A stretch of DNA of 64,000 nt from Niveibacterium sp. SC-1 (GTDB lineage: Bacteria; Pseudomonadota; Gammaproteobacteria; Burkholderiales; Rhodocyclaceae). The notes under the pieces are model-generated. The model was not told the origin of the DNA. It saw only the letters and a program-made list of their open reading frames with translations, and ran no database searches. Location: positions 1,054,001 through 1,118,000 of the forward strand of contig NZ_CP151275.1 of NCBI RefSeq assembly GCF_038235435.1, in the 5' to 3' direction. Position numbers and translations under genes: made by a program. This document shows, piece after piece, positions 8,564 to 17,196 of the stretch (position 1 is the stretch's first letter; every line of letters begins with the position of its first letter).

Positions 8564-9217
8564 ATGACGCCCGATCTCTTCGACTTCGCCGATGCCAGCC
8601 GCACGGATGCCGAGACGATCGCGCCGGGGGCTGTCATCCTGCATGGCTTCGCGCGCGAGACCACGGAGGATGTGCTCGCCGCAGTAGCGGAAGTGGTGAG
8701 CGCGGCGCCTTTTCGCCACATGCAGACGCCGGGCGGCTACACCATGTCGGTGGCGATGAGCTGCTGCGGACCGGTGGGCTGGGTGAGCGATACACGGGGC
8801 TATCGCTACAGCCCGATCGATCCGGAGACAGGCCGCGACTGGCCGCGCATGCCGGAGTTACTGCAAGCCCTCGCGCGCGAGGCCGCCGCCGCCGCGGGCT
8901 TCGCGGACTTCGCACCGGACGCCTGCCTCATCAATCGCTACGCGCCGGGCGCGCGGCTCTCGCTACACCAGGATCGCGATGAGCGCGATCGCCGCCAGCC
9001 CATCGTCTCGGTTTCGCTCGGGCTCCCCGCGACCTTCCTGTTCGGTGGGCTCAGCCGCGGGGTGCGTCCGCAGCGGTATCGTCTGGTCCATGGCGACGTG
9101 GTGGTGTGGGGTGGCCCCTCGCGCCTGGCCTATCACGGTGTGGCACCGCTGGCGGCGGGCGTGCATCCGCAAACGGGCGAGGTCCGCATCAACCTGACGT
9201 TCCGGCGGGCCCTGTAA
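8564..9217 (+). CDS. alkB: AlkB: DNA/RNA oxidative demethylase
   Basis: 217 residues and strikingly like E. coli AlkB: PFRHMQTPGGYTMSVAM, GYRYSPIDPETG, PDACLINRYAPGARLSLHQD. Iron ligands His135, Asp137 and His191; 2-oxoglutarate-binding Arg208 and Arg214 (NLTFRR). It removes 1-methyladenine and 3-methylcytosine by oxidative demethylation. It starts 18 bases after the preceding oxygenase gene, completing a three-gene repair operon. Confidence 0.97.
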   Translation: MTPDLFDFADASRTDAETIAPGAVILHGFARETTEDVLAAVAEVVSAAPFRHMQTPGGYTMSVAMSCCGPVGWVSDTRGYRYSPIDPETGRDWPRMPELLQALAREAAAAAGFADFAPDACLINRYAPGARLSLHQDRDERDRRQPIVSVSLGLPATFLFGGLSRGVRPQRYRLVHGDVVVWGGPSRLAYHGVAPLAAGVHPQTGEVRINLTFRRAL

Positions 9218-9331
9218 GTACCCCTGGAGGCGCGCGATGGTCCTTCGATTCGGCCCTTCGATTCCCTTGGGGCGCGAACTTCCGCGGCCTTCAGGCATCT
9301 CTTCGCAACAAGCGTGAGCAAGGAGACTTCG

Positions 9332-10339
9332 ATGAGCGCGACCGATTCCGGCACGGACGAGCTGGCCGTGCGCGTGACCCAGCGGTTCACGGCCCCGGCC
9401 GAGCGTGTCTTCGACGCCTGGCTGGACCCCGAGGGGCTGACACGATGGATGTTCGGCCCGGCGACACGGGAGGAGGAGATCGCCCGCCTGCAGATCGATC
9501 CGCGCGTGGGCGGCGGCTTCTCGTTCCGCGTCCGGCGTGCCGGCACGCTGCTCGACCATGTCGGCAAGTACATGCGGCTGGAGCGGCCGCACCACATCGA
9601 GTTCAGCTGGGGCATGGCGGGCGAGAGTGATTCCCTGGTCAGCGTGCACCTCGCGCCGACCGCCCAGGGCTGCGAGCTTGAGCTGACCCACTACCTCGAT
9701 CCCGCGTGGCGCGACTTCGCCGAGCGGACCCGCAGCGGCTGGGCGCGCATGCTCGACCTGCTGGATCGCAATCTGTACTCGGCGCAGCGGACCGAGGCGA
9801 TGCCCGCGCAGTCCTTCGGCTGGGTCGATGCGGCGCATGTGCTGCACATGGAGCGTCTCCTGCCGGCGCCTCCGGCGCAGGCCTGGAACTGGTTCGCCGA
9901 ACGGGCGCCACGGGCGCACTGGCTGGCCGAGGGCGACCTGCCGCTGGAGCCCGGATCGGCGATCGAACTCATCTTCGACCATGCCGAACTGTCGCCCTAC
10001 GTGCTGCCTGCGCCCGATGCCCTGCGTCGCCATGAAGGCAGCTACCTGCGCGGGAGGCTGCTGGCCTGTGAGCCGCCCGGCCTGCTCGCGCTGAGCTGGG
10101 GCGACACGCCTGAAGCCGGCGAAGCGCGCTTCGTGCTCTCGCCCCGCGGGCAGGCGAGCGTGCTGGAACTCACCCATTCGGGCCTCGCGGATCCCGCCAC
10201 GCGCGTCGATGTGGCGGCAGGTTGGCACACGCACCTCGCAATGCTCACCGCGCGCATGCAGGGTGCGGCACCGCCGGCCTTCTGGCCGTTGTATGTGGTG
10301 CTGCACAAGGAATACGCGTTGCGGCTTGCAGCCGCGTGA
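9332..10339 (+). CDS. Tandem SRPBCC (AHSA1-like) domain protein
   Basis: 335 residues from ATG 9332, which has AAGGAG 7 bases upstream; a GTG at 9314 is unlikely. Two AHSA1/START-like ligand-binding folds are fused: residues about 10-150 (VTQRFTAPAERVFDAWLDPEGLTRWMFGP) and about 165-320 (HMERLLPAPPAQAWNWFAERAPRAHWL). Such proteins bind hydrophobic ligands or act as stress co-chaperones; no specific function can be named. About 110 bases downstream of alkB, so possibly separately transcribed. Confidence 0.8.
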   Translation: MSATDSGTDELAVRVTQRFTAPAERVFDAWLDPEGLTRWMFGPATREEEIARLQIDPRVGGGFSFRVRRAGTLLDHVGKYMRLERPHHIEFSWGMAGESDSLVSVHLAPTAQGCELELTHYLDPAWRDFAERTRSGWARMLDLLDRNLYSAQRTEAMPAQSFGWVDAAHVLHMERLLPAPPAQAWNWFAERAPRAHWLAEGDLPLEPGSAIELIFDHAELSPYVLPAPDALRRHEGSYLRGRLLACEPPGLLALSWGDTPEAGEARFVLSPRGQASVLELTHSGLADPATRVDVAAGWHTHLAMLTARMQGAAPPAFWPLYVVLHKEYALRLAAA

Positions 10340-10540
10340 AACCGGCGCCGCGTAGGCCGCTTCCCCCGCGCCTGTCGGACGCGAGGCCGTCGTACTGAGG
10401 ACCTGTGCCGGCGCGTCGGTGCGGAGGAACTGGCGCGCGCGGCCGTCGTCACGAGAAGTGCATCCCTGCCTGCGAGGATGTGCGGGCGCCGCGGCGTCCT
10501 GGTGCAGACTGCGGGTTTTCCTTCTCGTCCGGAGATCGCC

Positions 10541-11197
10541 ATGCCGAGCTCGACCGTTCCTCCCCGTCCCGCCGAGCGGACGGCACCGCGTCATTTCTCG
10601 ATGATCCGGCAGTTGCACCTCGCGGACTTCTTCACGCTCGCGAACGCGGCCTGCGGCATGGGCGGCGTCTTCTTCGCGATGGCCTTCATGGCCTCGCAGT
10701 CGCTGCGCGACTTCTACATCTCGATCGCCTTCGCGCCCGCGGCGCTGATCTTCGACATCCTGGACGGGCGCATCGCGCGCTGGCGGCACCAGCACTCCAC
10801 GCTGGGGCGGGAGCTGGACTCGCTGGCGGACGTCATTTCGTTTGGCGTGGCGCCGGCCGCGCTGGCCTTCGCCGCGGGTATGCGCGGCGGCTGGGACATG
10901 GTCGCGCTGGCCTACTTCGTCTGCTGCGGCGTCGGGCGGCTGGCGCGCTTCAACGTCACGGCCGAAACGCTTTCGGGCGGCCAGGACAAGGTGGCCTACT
11001 TCGAAGGCACGCCGATTCCCACCAGCGTGGTGCTGACGGCGGTGCTCGGCTACTTCGCCTACTCCGGTCAGCTGGGTGTGCAGCTGCCTGGCGGCATGTG
11101 GACTGTGGCCGGCTGGGGGCTGCATGCGACGAGCCTGCTCTTCGTGCTCTCCGGCTCGCTGATGATCAGCAAGACGCTGCGGATTCCCAAGTTCTGA
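10541..11197 (+). CDS. pssA: CDP-diacylglycerol--serine O-phosphatidyltransferase
   Basis: 218 residues. The CDP-alcohol phosphotransferase signature DG(x)2AR(x)8G(x)3D(x)3D is complete: Asp75, Gly76, Ala79, Arg80, Gly89, Asp93, Asp97. Several membrane segments follow. It makes phosphatidylserine, the precursor of phosphatidylethanolamine, in the inner membrane. Start ATG 10541 is preceded by GGAG at 8 bases; an upstream GTG-rich extension lacks a ribosome site. The short type (about 220-280 residues) differs from the E. coli peripheral enzyme. Weak terminator-like hairpin 11197-11215. Confidence 0.88.
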   Translation: MPSSTVPPRPAERTAPRHFSMIRQLHLADFFTLANAACGMGGVFFAMAFMASQSLRDFYISIAFAPAALIFDILDGRIARWRHQHSTLGRELDSLADVISFGVAPAALAFAAGMRGGWDMVALAYFVCCGVGRLARFNVTAETLSGGQDKVAYFEGTPIPTSVVLTAVLGYFAYSGQLGVQLPGGMWTVAGWGLHATSLLFVLSGSLMISKTLRIPKF

Positions 11198-11276
11198 GGC
11201 GGCTTCGCTCCGCCTGGCAGGGCATTGGCGGTGGGGCGAGCTTTCGGTTCGACTGCGCAGTGGCGGGCCACCGACC

Positions 11277-11753
11277 TCAGTGCGGCAACACAGCGTCGCC
11301 CAGCGGGACTGCCGTCACGCTGTTGCGCGGGCTGCCGTCGACCAGCTTGTCCGAATACACCAGATAGACCAGCACGCGCCGTTTCGCGTCCAGCATCCGC
11401 ACCACGCGCACCCGCTTGAAGAGCACCGAGGCGCGTTCGGTGAAGACCTCCTGGCGGGCCGGCAACGCGGCCAGCACCTTGATCGGCCCGACCTGGCGGC
11501 AGGCCACGGAGGCCTCGGCCTTGTCCTCGGCCAGACCCAGCGCACCGCTCACGCCGCCCGTGCGGGCGCGGGCGAGATAGCAGGTGACGCCCGCAACCCT
11601 GGGGGCGTCGAAAGCTTCCACCACGATCTTGTGATCGGGGCCGATCAGCTTGAACTCGGTGTTGACGCTGCCGATTTCCTCGGCCTGCGCGCCAGCGGCG
11701 AGGCCGATCAGGAGCGCGCAGACAAGGCCTGTACGGCGGAAGGTTGCAGTCAT
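11277..11753 (-). CDS. creA: CreA family periplasmic protein
   Basis: 158 residues with an N-terminal signal peptide (LVCALLIGLAAGAQA, cleavage near residue 24). The mature part closely follows E. coli CreA: EIGSVNTEFKLIGPDHKIVV, VTCYLARARTGG, GLAEDKAEASVACRQVGPI, and a Tyr-Ser-Asp-Lys segment near the end. The molecular function is unknown. Start ATG 11753 has AAGGAG upstream. It lies 63 bases downstream of another small exported protein. Confidence 0.92.
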   Translation of the reverse strand: MTATFRRTGLVCALLIGLAAGAQAEEIGSVNTEFKLIGPDHKIVVEAFDAPRVAGVTCYLARARTGGVSGALGLAEDKAEASVACRQVGPIKVLAALPARQEVFTERASVLFKRVRVVRMLDAKRRVLVYLVYSDKLVDGSPRNSVTAVPLGDAVLPH

Positions 11754-11816
11754 GGCGAAGGACTCCTTGGAGGGGTGGAAGGTCGCGACGCGGACCCGAT
11801 GCGAGCCGCCCGCGGT

Positions 11817-12164
11817 TCAGGGCCGGGACGCTCCGGCTGCCGGGGCGGATTCCTGCGGCCGCCAGTTGACCGGCGGCTTGCCGTTGATGCTGAGCTGCCC
11901 GTGGCCGCTCTGCTTGTTGACCATGCAGGCGGCGCTCGATAGCTGGTTATCCGCGAGGCGCACCAGACGCGCACCCTTCCAGTGGAAGAAGAAGGACTTG
12001 TCGTCGCCCGCATCCGCGACCTGGGGTACTTCGACTGCGCCCAGCTCGCGCAGCCAGTGTTCGCATTGCGCGAAGGCGGTGGCGGTGGCCGCGGGGTCGG
12101 CCGCGAAGCCGGGCGGGCTGAGCAGGAGCAGAAGCGGCAGCAGGCAGGCGAAGCGCAAGCGCAT
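11817..12164 (-). CDS. Small secreted protein of unknown function
   Basis: 115 residues from ATG 12164. Signal peptide MRLRFACLLPLLLLLSPPGFA, then a mature part of about 93 residues with two cysteines (QCEHWL, AACMVNK) that could form a disulphide, and the tail LSINGKPPVNWRP. I do not recognise a family. High third-position GC supports coding. Upstream lies an AT-rich stretch with a short palindrome ATGC-TAATT-GCAT (around 12211-12223) that may be part of its promoter or operator. Same strand as creA; an envelope-protein pair is possible. Confidence 0.7.
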   Translation of the reverse strand: MRLRFACLLPLLLLLSPPGFAADPAATATAFAQCEHWLRELGAVEVPQVADAGDDKSFFFHWKGARLVRLADNQLSSAACMVNKQSGHGQLSINGKPPVNWRPQESAPAAGASRP

Positions 12165-12277
12165 GGCGGAGTTTCCCTGAGGAGGGCGTACCTTCACGCC
12201 GGCTGTTGGCAATGCTAATTGCATATTGTCGCATTGACGAGGGCTTCGCGTCCTCGCGTGCCCCGCGCTCCGGCCCG

Positions 12278-13294
12278 CTACTGGTGGCCGACGATCGCGT
12301 GGGGCGTGTAGGGGGCGGCCAGCCGCTGCAGCTCGGTCGGTGAGAGTGCAAGCGCGCAGGATGCTAGCGCATCGTCCAGCTGTTCGGCGCGGCTGCATCC
12401 CACGATCGGCGCGGTGACGCCAGGCTGGTGCAGCAACCAGGCGTAGGCGAGCTGCGCGCAAGAGACGCCGCGTTCGGCCGCCAGCGTTTCGAGCGCGGCG
12501 AGCACTGCGAAATCGGCATCCTCGAAATAGAACTGCTTGGCGAGATCGTCGGTCTGCGCGCGCAAGGTGTCGCCGCCGCGCTGTCCTTCGCCGCGGCGGC
12601 GGTTGCCGGCGAGGAAGCCGCGCGCGAGCGGGCTCCAGGGGATCAGCCCGACGCCCTGGTCCAGGCAGAGTGGGTTCATCTCTCGCTCTTCCTCCCGATA
12701 GGCAAGGTTGTAGTGGTTCTGCATCGAGATGAAGCGCGTCCAGCCATTGTGCTCGGCCACCTGCTGGGCCTTGGCGAACTGCCAGGCCCACATGCTCGAC
12801 GCCCCGAGGTAGCGCACCTTGCCGGCCTTCACGACCTCGTGCAGGGCCTCCATGGTTTCCTCGATCGGCGTGGCATAGTCCCAGCGGTGGATCTGGTAGA
12901 GGTCGATGTAGTCCAGGCCCAGGCGCTGCAGCGAGGCATCCACCGCATGCAGGATGCGCTTGCGCGAGAGGCCGCGATCGTTGGGCCGCGGTGCGGCAGC
13001 CGCGCCCTGCAGTCCGGTGTCGACAAAGTTGTAGACCTTGGTGGCGACGACCACTTCGTCGCGCCGCATGAACTCGCGCACAAAGCGCCCGGTGAGCACC
13101 TCGGATTCGCCGCCCGAATACATGTCGGCGGTATCGAAGAAGTTGATGCCCAGCTCCACGGCGCGCTGCACGACCGGCCGCGAGGCTGCTTCGTCCAGCA
13201 TCCAGGGGCGAAAGCGCGGGGTGCCGAAACTCATCATGCCCAGGCACAGCCGGGAAACCTTGAGACCGCTGCGGCCGAGATTCACGTAGTCCAT
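12278..13294 (-). CDS. Aldo/keto reductase
   Basis: 338 residues from ATG 13294 (AAGGAAC upstream). Full catalytic tetrad of the AKR barrel: Asp54 and Tyr59 (FFDTADMYS), Lys86 (VVATKVY) and His136 (YQIHRWD); NADPH-binding C-terminal motif [12 protein letters not shown]. Close to the YajO/YakC-like group of soluble NADPH-dependent carbonyl reductases. Divergent from the TPP-riboswitch cytX gene. Confidence 0.92.
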   Translation of the reverse strand: MDYVNLGRSGLKVSRLCLGMMSFGTPRFRPWMLDEAASRPVVQRAVELGINFFDTADMYSGGESEVLTGRFVREFMRRDEVVVATKVYNFVDTGLQGAAAAPRPNDRGLSRKRILHAVDASLQRLGLDYIDLYQIHRWDYATPIEETMEALHEVVKAGKVRYLGASSMWAWQFAKAQQVAEHNGWTRFISMQNHYNLAYREEEREMNPLCLDQGVGLIPWSPLARGFLAGNRRRGEGQRGGDTLRAQTDDLAKQFYFEDADFAVLAALETLAAERGVSCAQLAYAWLLHQPGVTAPIVGCSRAEQLDDALASCALALSPTELQRLAAPYTPHAIVGHQ

Positions 13295-13477
13295 GGCATT
13301 GCTCGTTCCTTGGGGGAGCGGCCATCTTCCCACGCGGATGCCCGGCTCCAGCGCGGAGGCGGCAAATCCGCAGGCTCGGAAAGGTCGGGGCGGCACGCTC
13401 GCGCGGCTGTTCGGCCCGTCCTCTTCTTGCCATAATCCACCGACGCCGGCTGCCCTGGGATCAGGACTGCCGGTGTT

Positions 13478-13562
13478 CATCCGCTAGGGGTGTTGGAGGT
13501 ACTGCCTCCGACTGAGAGAGTCCCTTTGAACCTGACTGAGGTAATCCTCGCGCAGGGAAGCC
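13478..13562 (+). promoter_or_regulatory. TPP riboswitch (THI box)
   Basis: The conserved blocks appear in order: GGGGTG (13487-13492), a short P3 stem GGAGG/CCTCC (13495-13499 with 13505-13509), CTGAGA (13512-13517), CCCTTTGAACCTGA (from about 13522), TAAT in the P4-P5 loop, and CGCAGGGAA (13551-13559). This is the thiamin-pyrophosphate aptamer. It sits 62 bases before the ATG of a pyrimidine transporter, so high TPP should shut that gene off. No U-tract terminator is obvious, so control may be at translation. Confidence 0.95.
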
Positions 13563-13623
13563 GGCGCCCCGCGAAGGGGCCTCGCCGCCCTGTGCTCGTT
13601 CGATCGAACAAGAAAGACCACGA

Positions 13624-14913
13624 ATGAACACGAGCACCACCCTGAGCGGGGCGGCCAGTACCGCCAGTTCCGCCAACACAGCCCTGTCCCCTTTGCCGCA
13701 GAGCGAGCGCGCCTTCGGCTGGCGCGAGCATGCCGCGCTCTGGATGAGCCTGGGCGTGGGCCTCCTGGTGATCCAGGTCGGCGCCTACCTCGTCCCGGCG
13801 CTGGGTGCGCGCGGCGCACTGCTGGCGATCCTGTGTGGCTCGCTGCTCGGCGCCGGCCTGCTCGCCTGGACCGCGAAGATCGGCTGCGAGAGCGGACTCT
13901 CCAGCGCGGGCCTGATGCACGCAGCCTACGGCAGCCACTTCGCGCGCCTGCCGGTGCTGCTCAACATCGTCCAGCTGGTCGGCTGGACCACCTTCGAACT
14001 AGTGGTGATGCGCGATGGCACGGTCGCGATCGCGCGCCAGGGCGGTGCGCCGCAGAGCGCGCTGTGGCCGGCGCTGACGACGCTGCTGTGGGGCGGCGCG
14101 CTCGCGGCCTTGATCTCCGGATCGATGGTGGGGTTGGTGCGCAAGTTCATCGGCCGCTTCGGCCTGCCGCTGGTGATCGCCTCGCTCCTGTGGCTCTCCT
14201 GGCAGTTCCTGCAACTGGCGAGCGCCCAGGGCATCGCGGCCGTATGGGCGCGGCCGGGGCAGGGCGGCATGAGCGTGCTCTCGGCGCTGGACCTGGTGAT
14301 CGCGATGCCGGTCTCGTGGTTGCCGCTGGTGGCGGATTTCGCGCGCCACGGGCGTGACGGTCGCGGCGCGTTCGGCGGTACCTGGCTCGGCTACGCGCTC
14401 GCCAATGTGTGGTGCTACGCGCTGGGCGTGCTGGTGGCCCTGGTGGCGCCCAGCGAGGATCTGGTCGCCGCGCTGCTGCTCGCGCAGGGCGGGCTGATCG
14501 CGCTCGGCCTGATCCTGATCGACGAAGTCGACAACGCATACGGCGATGTCTATTCCGGTGCCGTCGCGAGCCACAGTCTCATGCCGGGCTGGAGCGCGCG
14601 CCGCTGGGGCGTGCTGATCGCCGCGGTCTGCACCGGGCTTGCGCTGGTGCTGCCGATGCACAGCCTGGAGCCTTTCCTGCTGATCCTGAGCTCGGTCTTC
14701 GTGCCGCTCTACGGCGTGATCCTCGCGCGCCTGTCCTTCCGCAAGCGCATCGCGGTGGATGCGCGCAAGGTGGATACGAGCGCGGTGGCGATCTGGCTGC
14801 TCGGCATCGCCACCTATCATCTCGCCGCGCAGTTCGCGCCGGACTACGGCTCCGCGCTGCCGGCGCTGGGCCTGAGCTTCGTCCTCGGCTGGATCACCCG
14901 CCGCGCGGATTGA
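13624..14913 (+). CDS. cytX: Hydroxymethylpyrimidine transporter CytX (NCS1 family)
   Basis: 429 residues with about 12 hydrophobic segments, the layout of cytosine/purine permeases (nucleobase:cation symporter-1). Key helices include LLVIQVGAYLVPALGARGAL and DLVIAMPVSWLPLVADFARHG. The upstream TPP riboswitch identifies the substrate class: thiamin precursors, most likely hydroxymethylpyrimidine, as for cytX elsewhere. No thiamin biosynthesis gene is adjacent. The ribosome site is weak (AAGAAAG). Confidence 0.88.
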   Translation: MNTSTTLSGAASTASSANTALSPLPQSERAFGWREHAALWMSLGVGLLVIQVGAYLVPALGARGALLAILCGSLLGAGLLAWTAKIGCESGLSSAGLMHAAYGSHFARLPVLLNIVQLVGWTTFELVVMRDGTVAIARQGGAPQSALWPALTTLLWGGALAALISGSMVGLVRKFIGRFGLPLVIASLLWLSWQFLQLASAQGIAAVWARPGQGGMSVLSALDLVIAMPVSWLPLVADFARHGRDGRGAFGGTWLGYALANVWCYALGVLVALVAPSEDLVAALLLAQGGLIALGLILIDEVDNAYGDVYSGAVASHSLMPGWSARRWGVLIAAVCTGLALVLPMHSLEPFLLILSSVFVPLYGVILARLSFRKRIAVDARKVDTSAVAIWLLGIATYHLAAQFAPDYGSALPALGLSFVLGWITRRAD

Positions 14914-14948
14914 GCACGCGGGCCGCACCGGGTTTCTGGCGCGCCCTT

Positions 14949-16268
14949 TCAGCGGGGATCCGGTGTGCGGTCCCCGTCGCCGGACGAGCTCGGCGAGTAC
15001 TGCGGATTGCCCAGCTCACCCAGCCGGCTACCCTCGCGGACCGGCTGGTGCTTGGACTGGCCGATCCGCTGCGAGCGATAGATTCCGGTGTGGCCGGAAC
15101 ACAGGTAGCTCACCACGCAGGCCACCATCGCATACACGCCGACCTCCGCGCCGAAAAGCTCCATCGCCATCAGGGTCGAGGCCAGCGGCGTGTTGGCCGC
15201 GCCCGCGAACACGGCGACGAAGCCGATGCCCGCGAGCAGCGAGACGGGTTGGTGCAGCAGGGGCGCCAGCGCATTGCCCAGGGTCGCGCCGATGTAGAAG
15301 AGCGGCGTGACCTCGCCACCCTTGAAGCCACTCGCCAGCGAGGCGACGGTGAAGGCGAACTTGCCGGCGAAGTCCCAGGGCGCGAGCGGATGCTGGAAGG
15401 CCTCCACGATCACCGGGATTCCGAGCCCGATGTAGCGATCCGTGCCCACCGCCCAGACCGCGACGGCGACCACGATGCCGCCGACCAGCGGCCGCAACGG
15501 CGCATAGGCGAGCCGCCGCTTGATCCAGCCTCCCAGCGCATGGGTGGCGTCCGCGAAGAACTTGCCGACCAGGCCGAAGGCCGCACCCGCGATGCCCATG
15601 GCGAGCAAGGGCCAGGCGGAGATCGCCGGCACCGCGCTCACGGTGTAGTGCGTGTGATGCACGCCCCAGAGCAAGCCGACCTGATCGGCCACGATCGCTG
15701 CGAGCGTGCAGGGCAGGAGCGCGTCGTAGCGCAGGCGCCCGATCGCCAGCACCTCCAGCCCGAATACCGCGCCGGCGAGCGGCGTGCCGAACACCGAGGC
15801 GAAACCGGCGCTGATACCCGCCATCAGGATGATGCGGCGGTCCTCGCGCTGCAGCCGGAAGAGACGCGTGAGCTGGTCGGCGAGCGCGCCACCCATCTGC
15901 ACCGCCGTGCCTTCGCGGCCGACCGAAGCGCCGAAGAGGTGCGAGATCACCGTGCCGCCCAGCACCAGCGGCGCCATGCGCAGCGGGATCACTTTCTTCG
16001 GGTCGTGGATCTCGTCGATCAGCAGGTTGTTCCCGGCCTCGACCTCGCGGCCGAAGCGCAGGTAGAGCCAGCCGACGCCGAAGCCCGCGAGCGGCAACAG
16101 CCAGATCAGCCAGGGCCGCGCGTTGCGGGTGGCCGTGGCCCATTCGAGTGCGAAGAGGAAGAAGGCGGAGGCCGATCCTGCGAGCACTGCGACGGCGCAG
16201 GCGAGCAGCAGCCACTTGCCCAGGTAGGGCAGCAGATCGACGAGTTCAGGGCGGGAAGGGGTTTTCAT
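14949..16268 (-). CDS. clcF: CLC-F type fluoride/proton antiporter (EriC-F)
   Basis: 439 residues from ATG 16268 (AGACAGGA 8 bases upstream). CLC fold with about 12 membrane segments. The three selectivity motifs are of the divergent kind: EAGNNLLID (from residue 78) replaces GSGIP, GREGTAVQ (117-124; gating Glu119) replaces GKEGP, and KGGEVTPLF replaces GxFxP. This pattern is known for the fluoride-exporting CLC-F branch. A fluoride riboswitch directly upstream confirms the role: export of F- coupled to H+ at the inner membrane. Often annotated simply as a chloride channel. Confidence 0.9.
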   Translation of the reverse strand: MKTPSRPELVDLLPYLGKWLLLACAVAVLAGSASAFFLFALEWATATRNARPWLIWLLPLAGFGVGWLYLRFGREVEAGNNLLIDEIHDPKKVIPLRMAPLVLGGTVISHLFGASVGREGTAVQMGGALADQLTRLFRLQREDRRIILMAGISAGFASVFGTPLAGAVFGLEVLAIGRLRYDALLPCTLAAIVADQVGLLWGVHHTHYTVSAVPAISAWPLLAMGIAGAAFGLVGKFFADATHALGGWIKRRLAYAPLRPLVGGIVVAVAVWAVGTDRYIGLGIPVIVEAFQHPLAPWDFAGKFAFTVASLASGFKGGEVTPLFYIGATLGNALAPLLHQPVSLLAGIGFVAVFAGAANTPLASTLMAMELFGAEVGVYAMVACVVSYLCSGHTGIYRSQRIGQSKHQPVREGSRLGELGNPQYSPSSSGDGDRTPDPR

Positions 16269-16327
16269 GCATGTCCTGTCTTTGGCTGGGCATCGACCCG
16301 GACATGCGGAAGGCGGAGAACACATGC

Positions 16328-16408
16328 GCCTACACCTTCCCGGTCCGGGAATTCGTGTAGGCATCATCAGCCCCAAGGGCGGTTAAGGGAGGAATGCCAT
16401 CTCCGCGG
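16328..16408 (-). promoter_or_regulatory. Fluoride riboswitch (crcB motif) with expression platform
   Basis: Minus strand, 5' to 3': GGAGATGGCATTCCTCC (P1 stem GGAG/CTCC enclosing GATGG), TTAACCGCCC, then GGGGCTGATGATGCCTAC. These match the crcB consensus blocks. The loop GGCAT (16394-16398) pairs with ATGCC (16360-16364) as the pseudoknot; the consensus pair is different, so this is a compensatory change. Downstream a strong hairpin (16328-16362) has outer stem GCCTACAC/GTGTAGGC that reuses the GCC of the pseudoknot, a mutually exclusive switch. It precedes the CLC-F start by about 60 bases. Confidence 0.93.
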
Positions 16409-16461
16409 GCGAGGATAGCATGCGTCCTCGCCCTCACTGTCCGCGCGGTGGCGGTCGGCGA

Positions 16462-17196
16462 CTACTGGAACGCGTGCGCGGCTTCGAGCACGGCCAGCAC
16501 TTCCTGTGCGATCGCTTGCAGGGCGAGGGTGTCCTGGCGCTGCTCGCGGGGCAGGGTCACCCGGATGCGCGCGGCCACCGTCGCGGGACGTTCACCGAGC
16601 ACGAGCACGGTGTCGGCCAGGCGCACCGCCTCGACCACATCGTGGGTGACGATCACCGCCGTGATGCCGTGCTCGCGCAGCACGTCGGCAAGCAGTGCCT
16701 GCAGGCGTTGGCGGGTGAAGGGATCGACCGCGCTGAAGGGCTCGTCGAGCAACAGGATGCGCGGGCGGCGATAGAGCCCGCGCGCGATCGCGACGCGTTG
16801 CGCCTGTCCGCCCGAGAGCGCCTTGGGCAGCGAGGCGCCGTAGCCGGCGAGACCGACTTCGCGGAGCAGGATCTCGACCCAGGTGGCATCCACCTCGCCC
16901 GCGGCCGCATCGAAGGCCACGTTCTGCGCCACCGTGAGCCAGGGCAGCAGGCGCGGCTCCTGGAAGACGAAGCCGATGTCGCGCGTCACGCCGGTGAGCG
17001 CGCGGCCGTCGAGCCGGAGCGTGCCGGCGTAGTCGCGGTCCAGCCCGGCGAGGATGCGCAGGAGGGTGCTCTTGCCGCCACCGCTGGCGCCGACCACCGC
17101 CAGCACTTCGCCTTCGTCCAGACCGAGCTGCAGGTCGCGCAGCACCGGTTTCGCGCCGAAGCGTTTCTCGCCCAGTGCGAGTTGCAGCAGGCTCAT
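16462..17196 (-). CDS. ssuB: Sulfonate ABC transporter ATP-binding protein
   Basis: 244 residues from ATG 17196, which overlaps the ssuC stop by 4 bases. Walker A GASGGGKST (near 37-45), Q-loop FQEPRLLPW, signature LSGGQAQR, Walker B ILLLDEPFSAVD and the switch His in VTHDVVEA. Belongs to the nitrate/sulfonate/taurine importer class; powers uptake of aliphatic sulfonates. Last gene of ssuE-ssuA-ssuC-ssuB. A longer upstream in-frame extension is a shadow inside ssuC. Confidence 0.93.
   Translation of the reverse strand: MSLLQLALGEKRFGAKPVLRDLQLGLDEGEVLAVVGASGGGKSTLLRILAGLDRDYAGTLRLDGRALTGVTRDIGFVFQEPRLLPWLTVAQNVAFDAAAGEVDATWVEILLREVGLAGYGASLPKALSGGQAQRVAIARGLYRRPRILLLDEPFSAVDPFTRQRLQALLADVLREHGITAVIVTHDVVEAVRLADTVLVLGERPATVAARIRVTLPREQRQDTLALQAIAQEVLAVLEAAHAFQ

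Noticed and set aside
8963-11125. 720-codon minus-strand frame across alkB, SRPBCC and pssA
   Set aside because: Composition is typical antisense noise, and three well-recognised genes occupy the other strand.
12165-12277. Operator-like palindrome ATGC-TAATT-GCAT
   Set aside because: Short AT-rich palindrome in a promoter region; could be chance, no regulator nearby to match.
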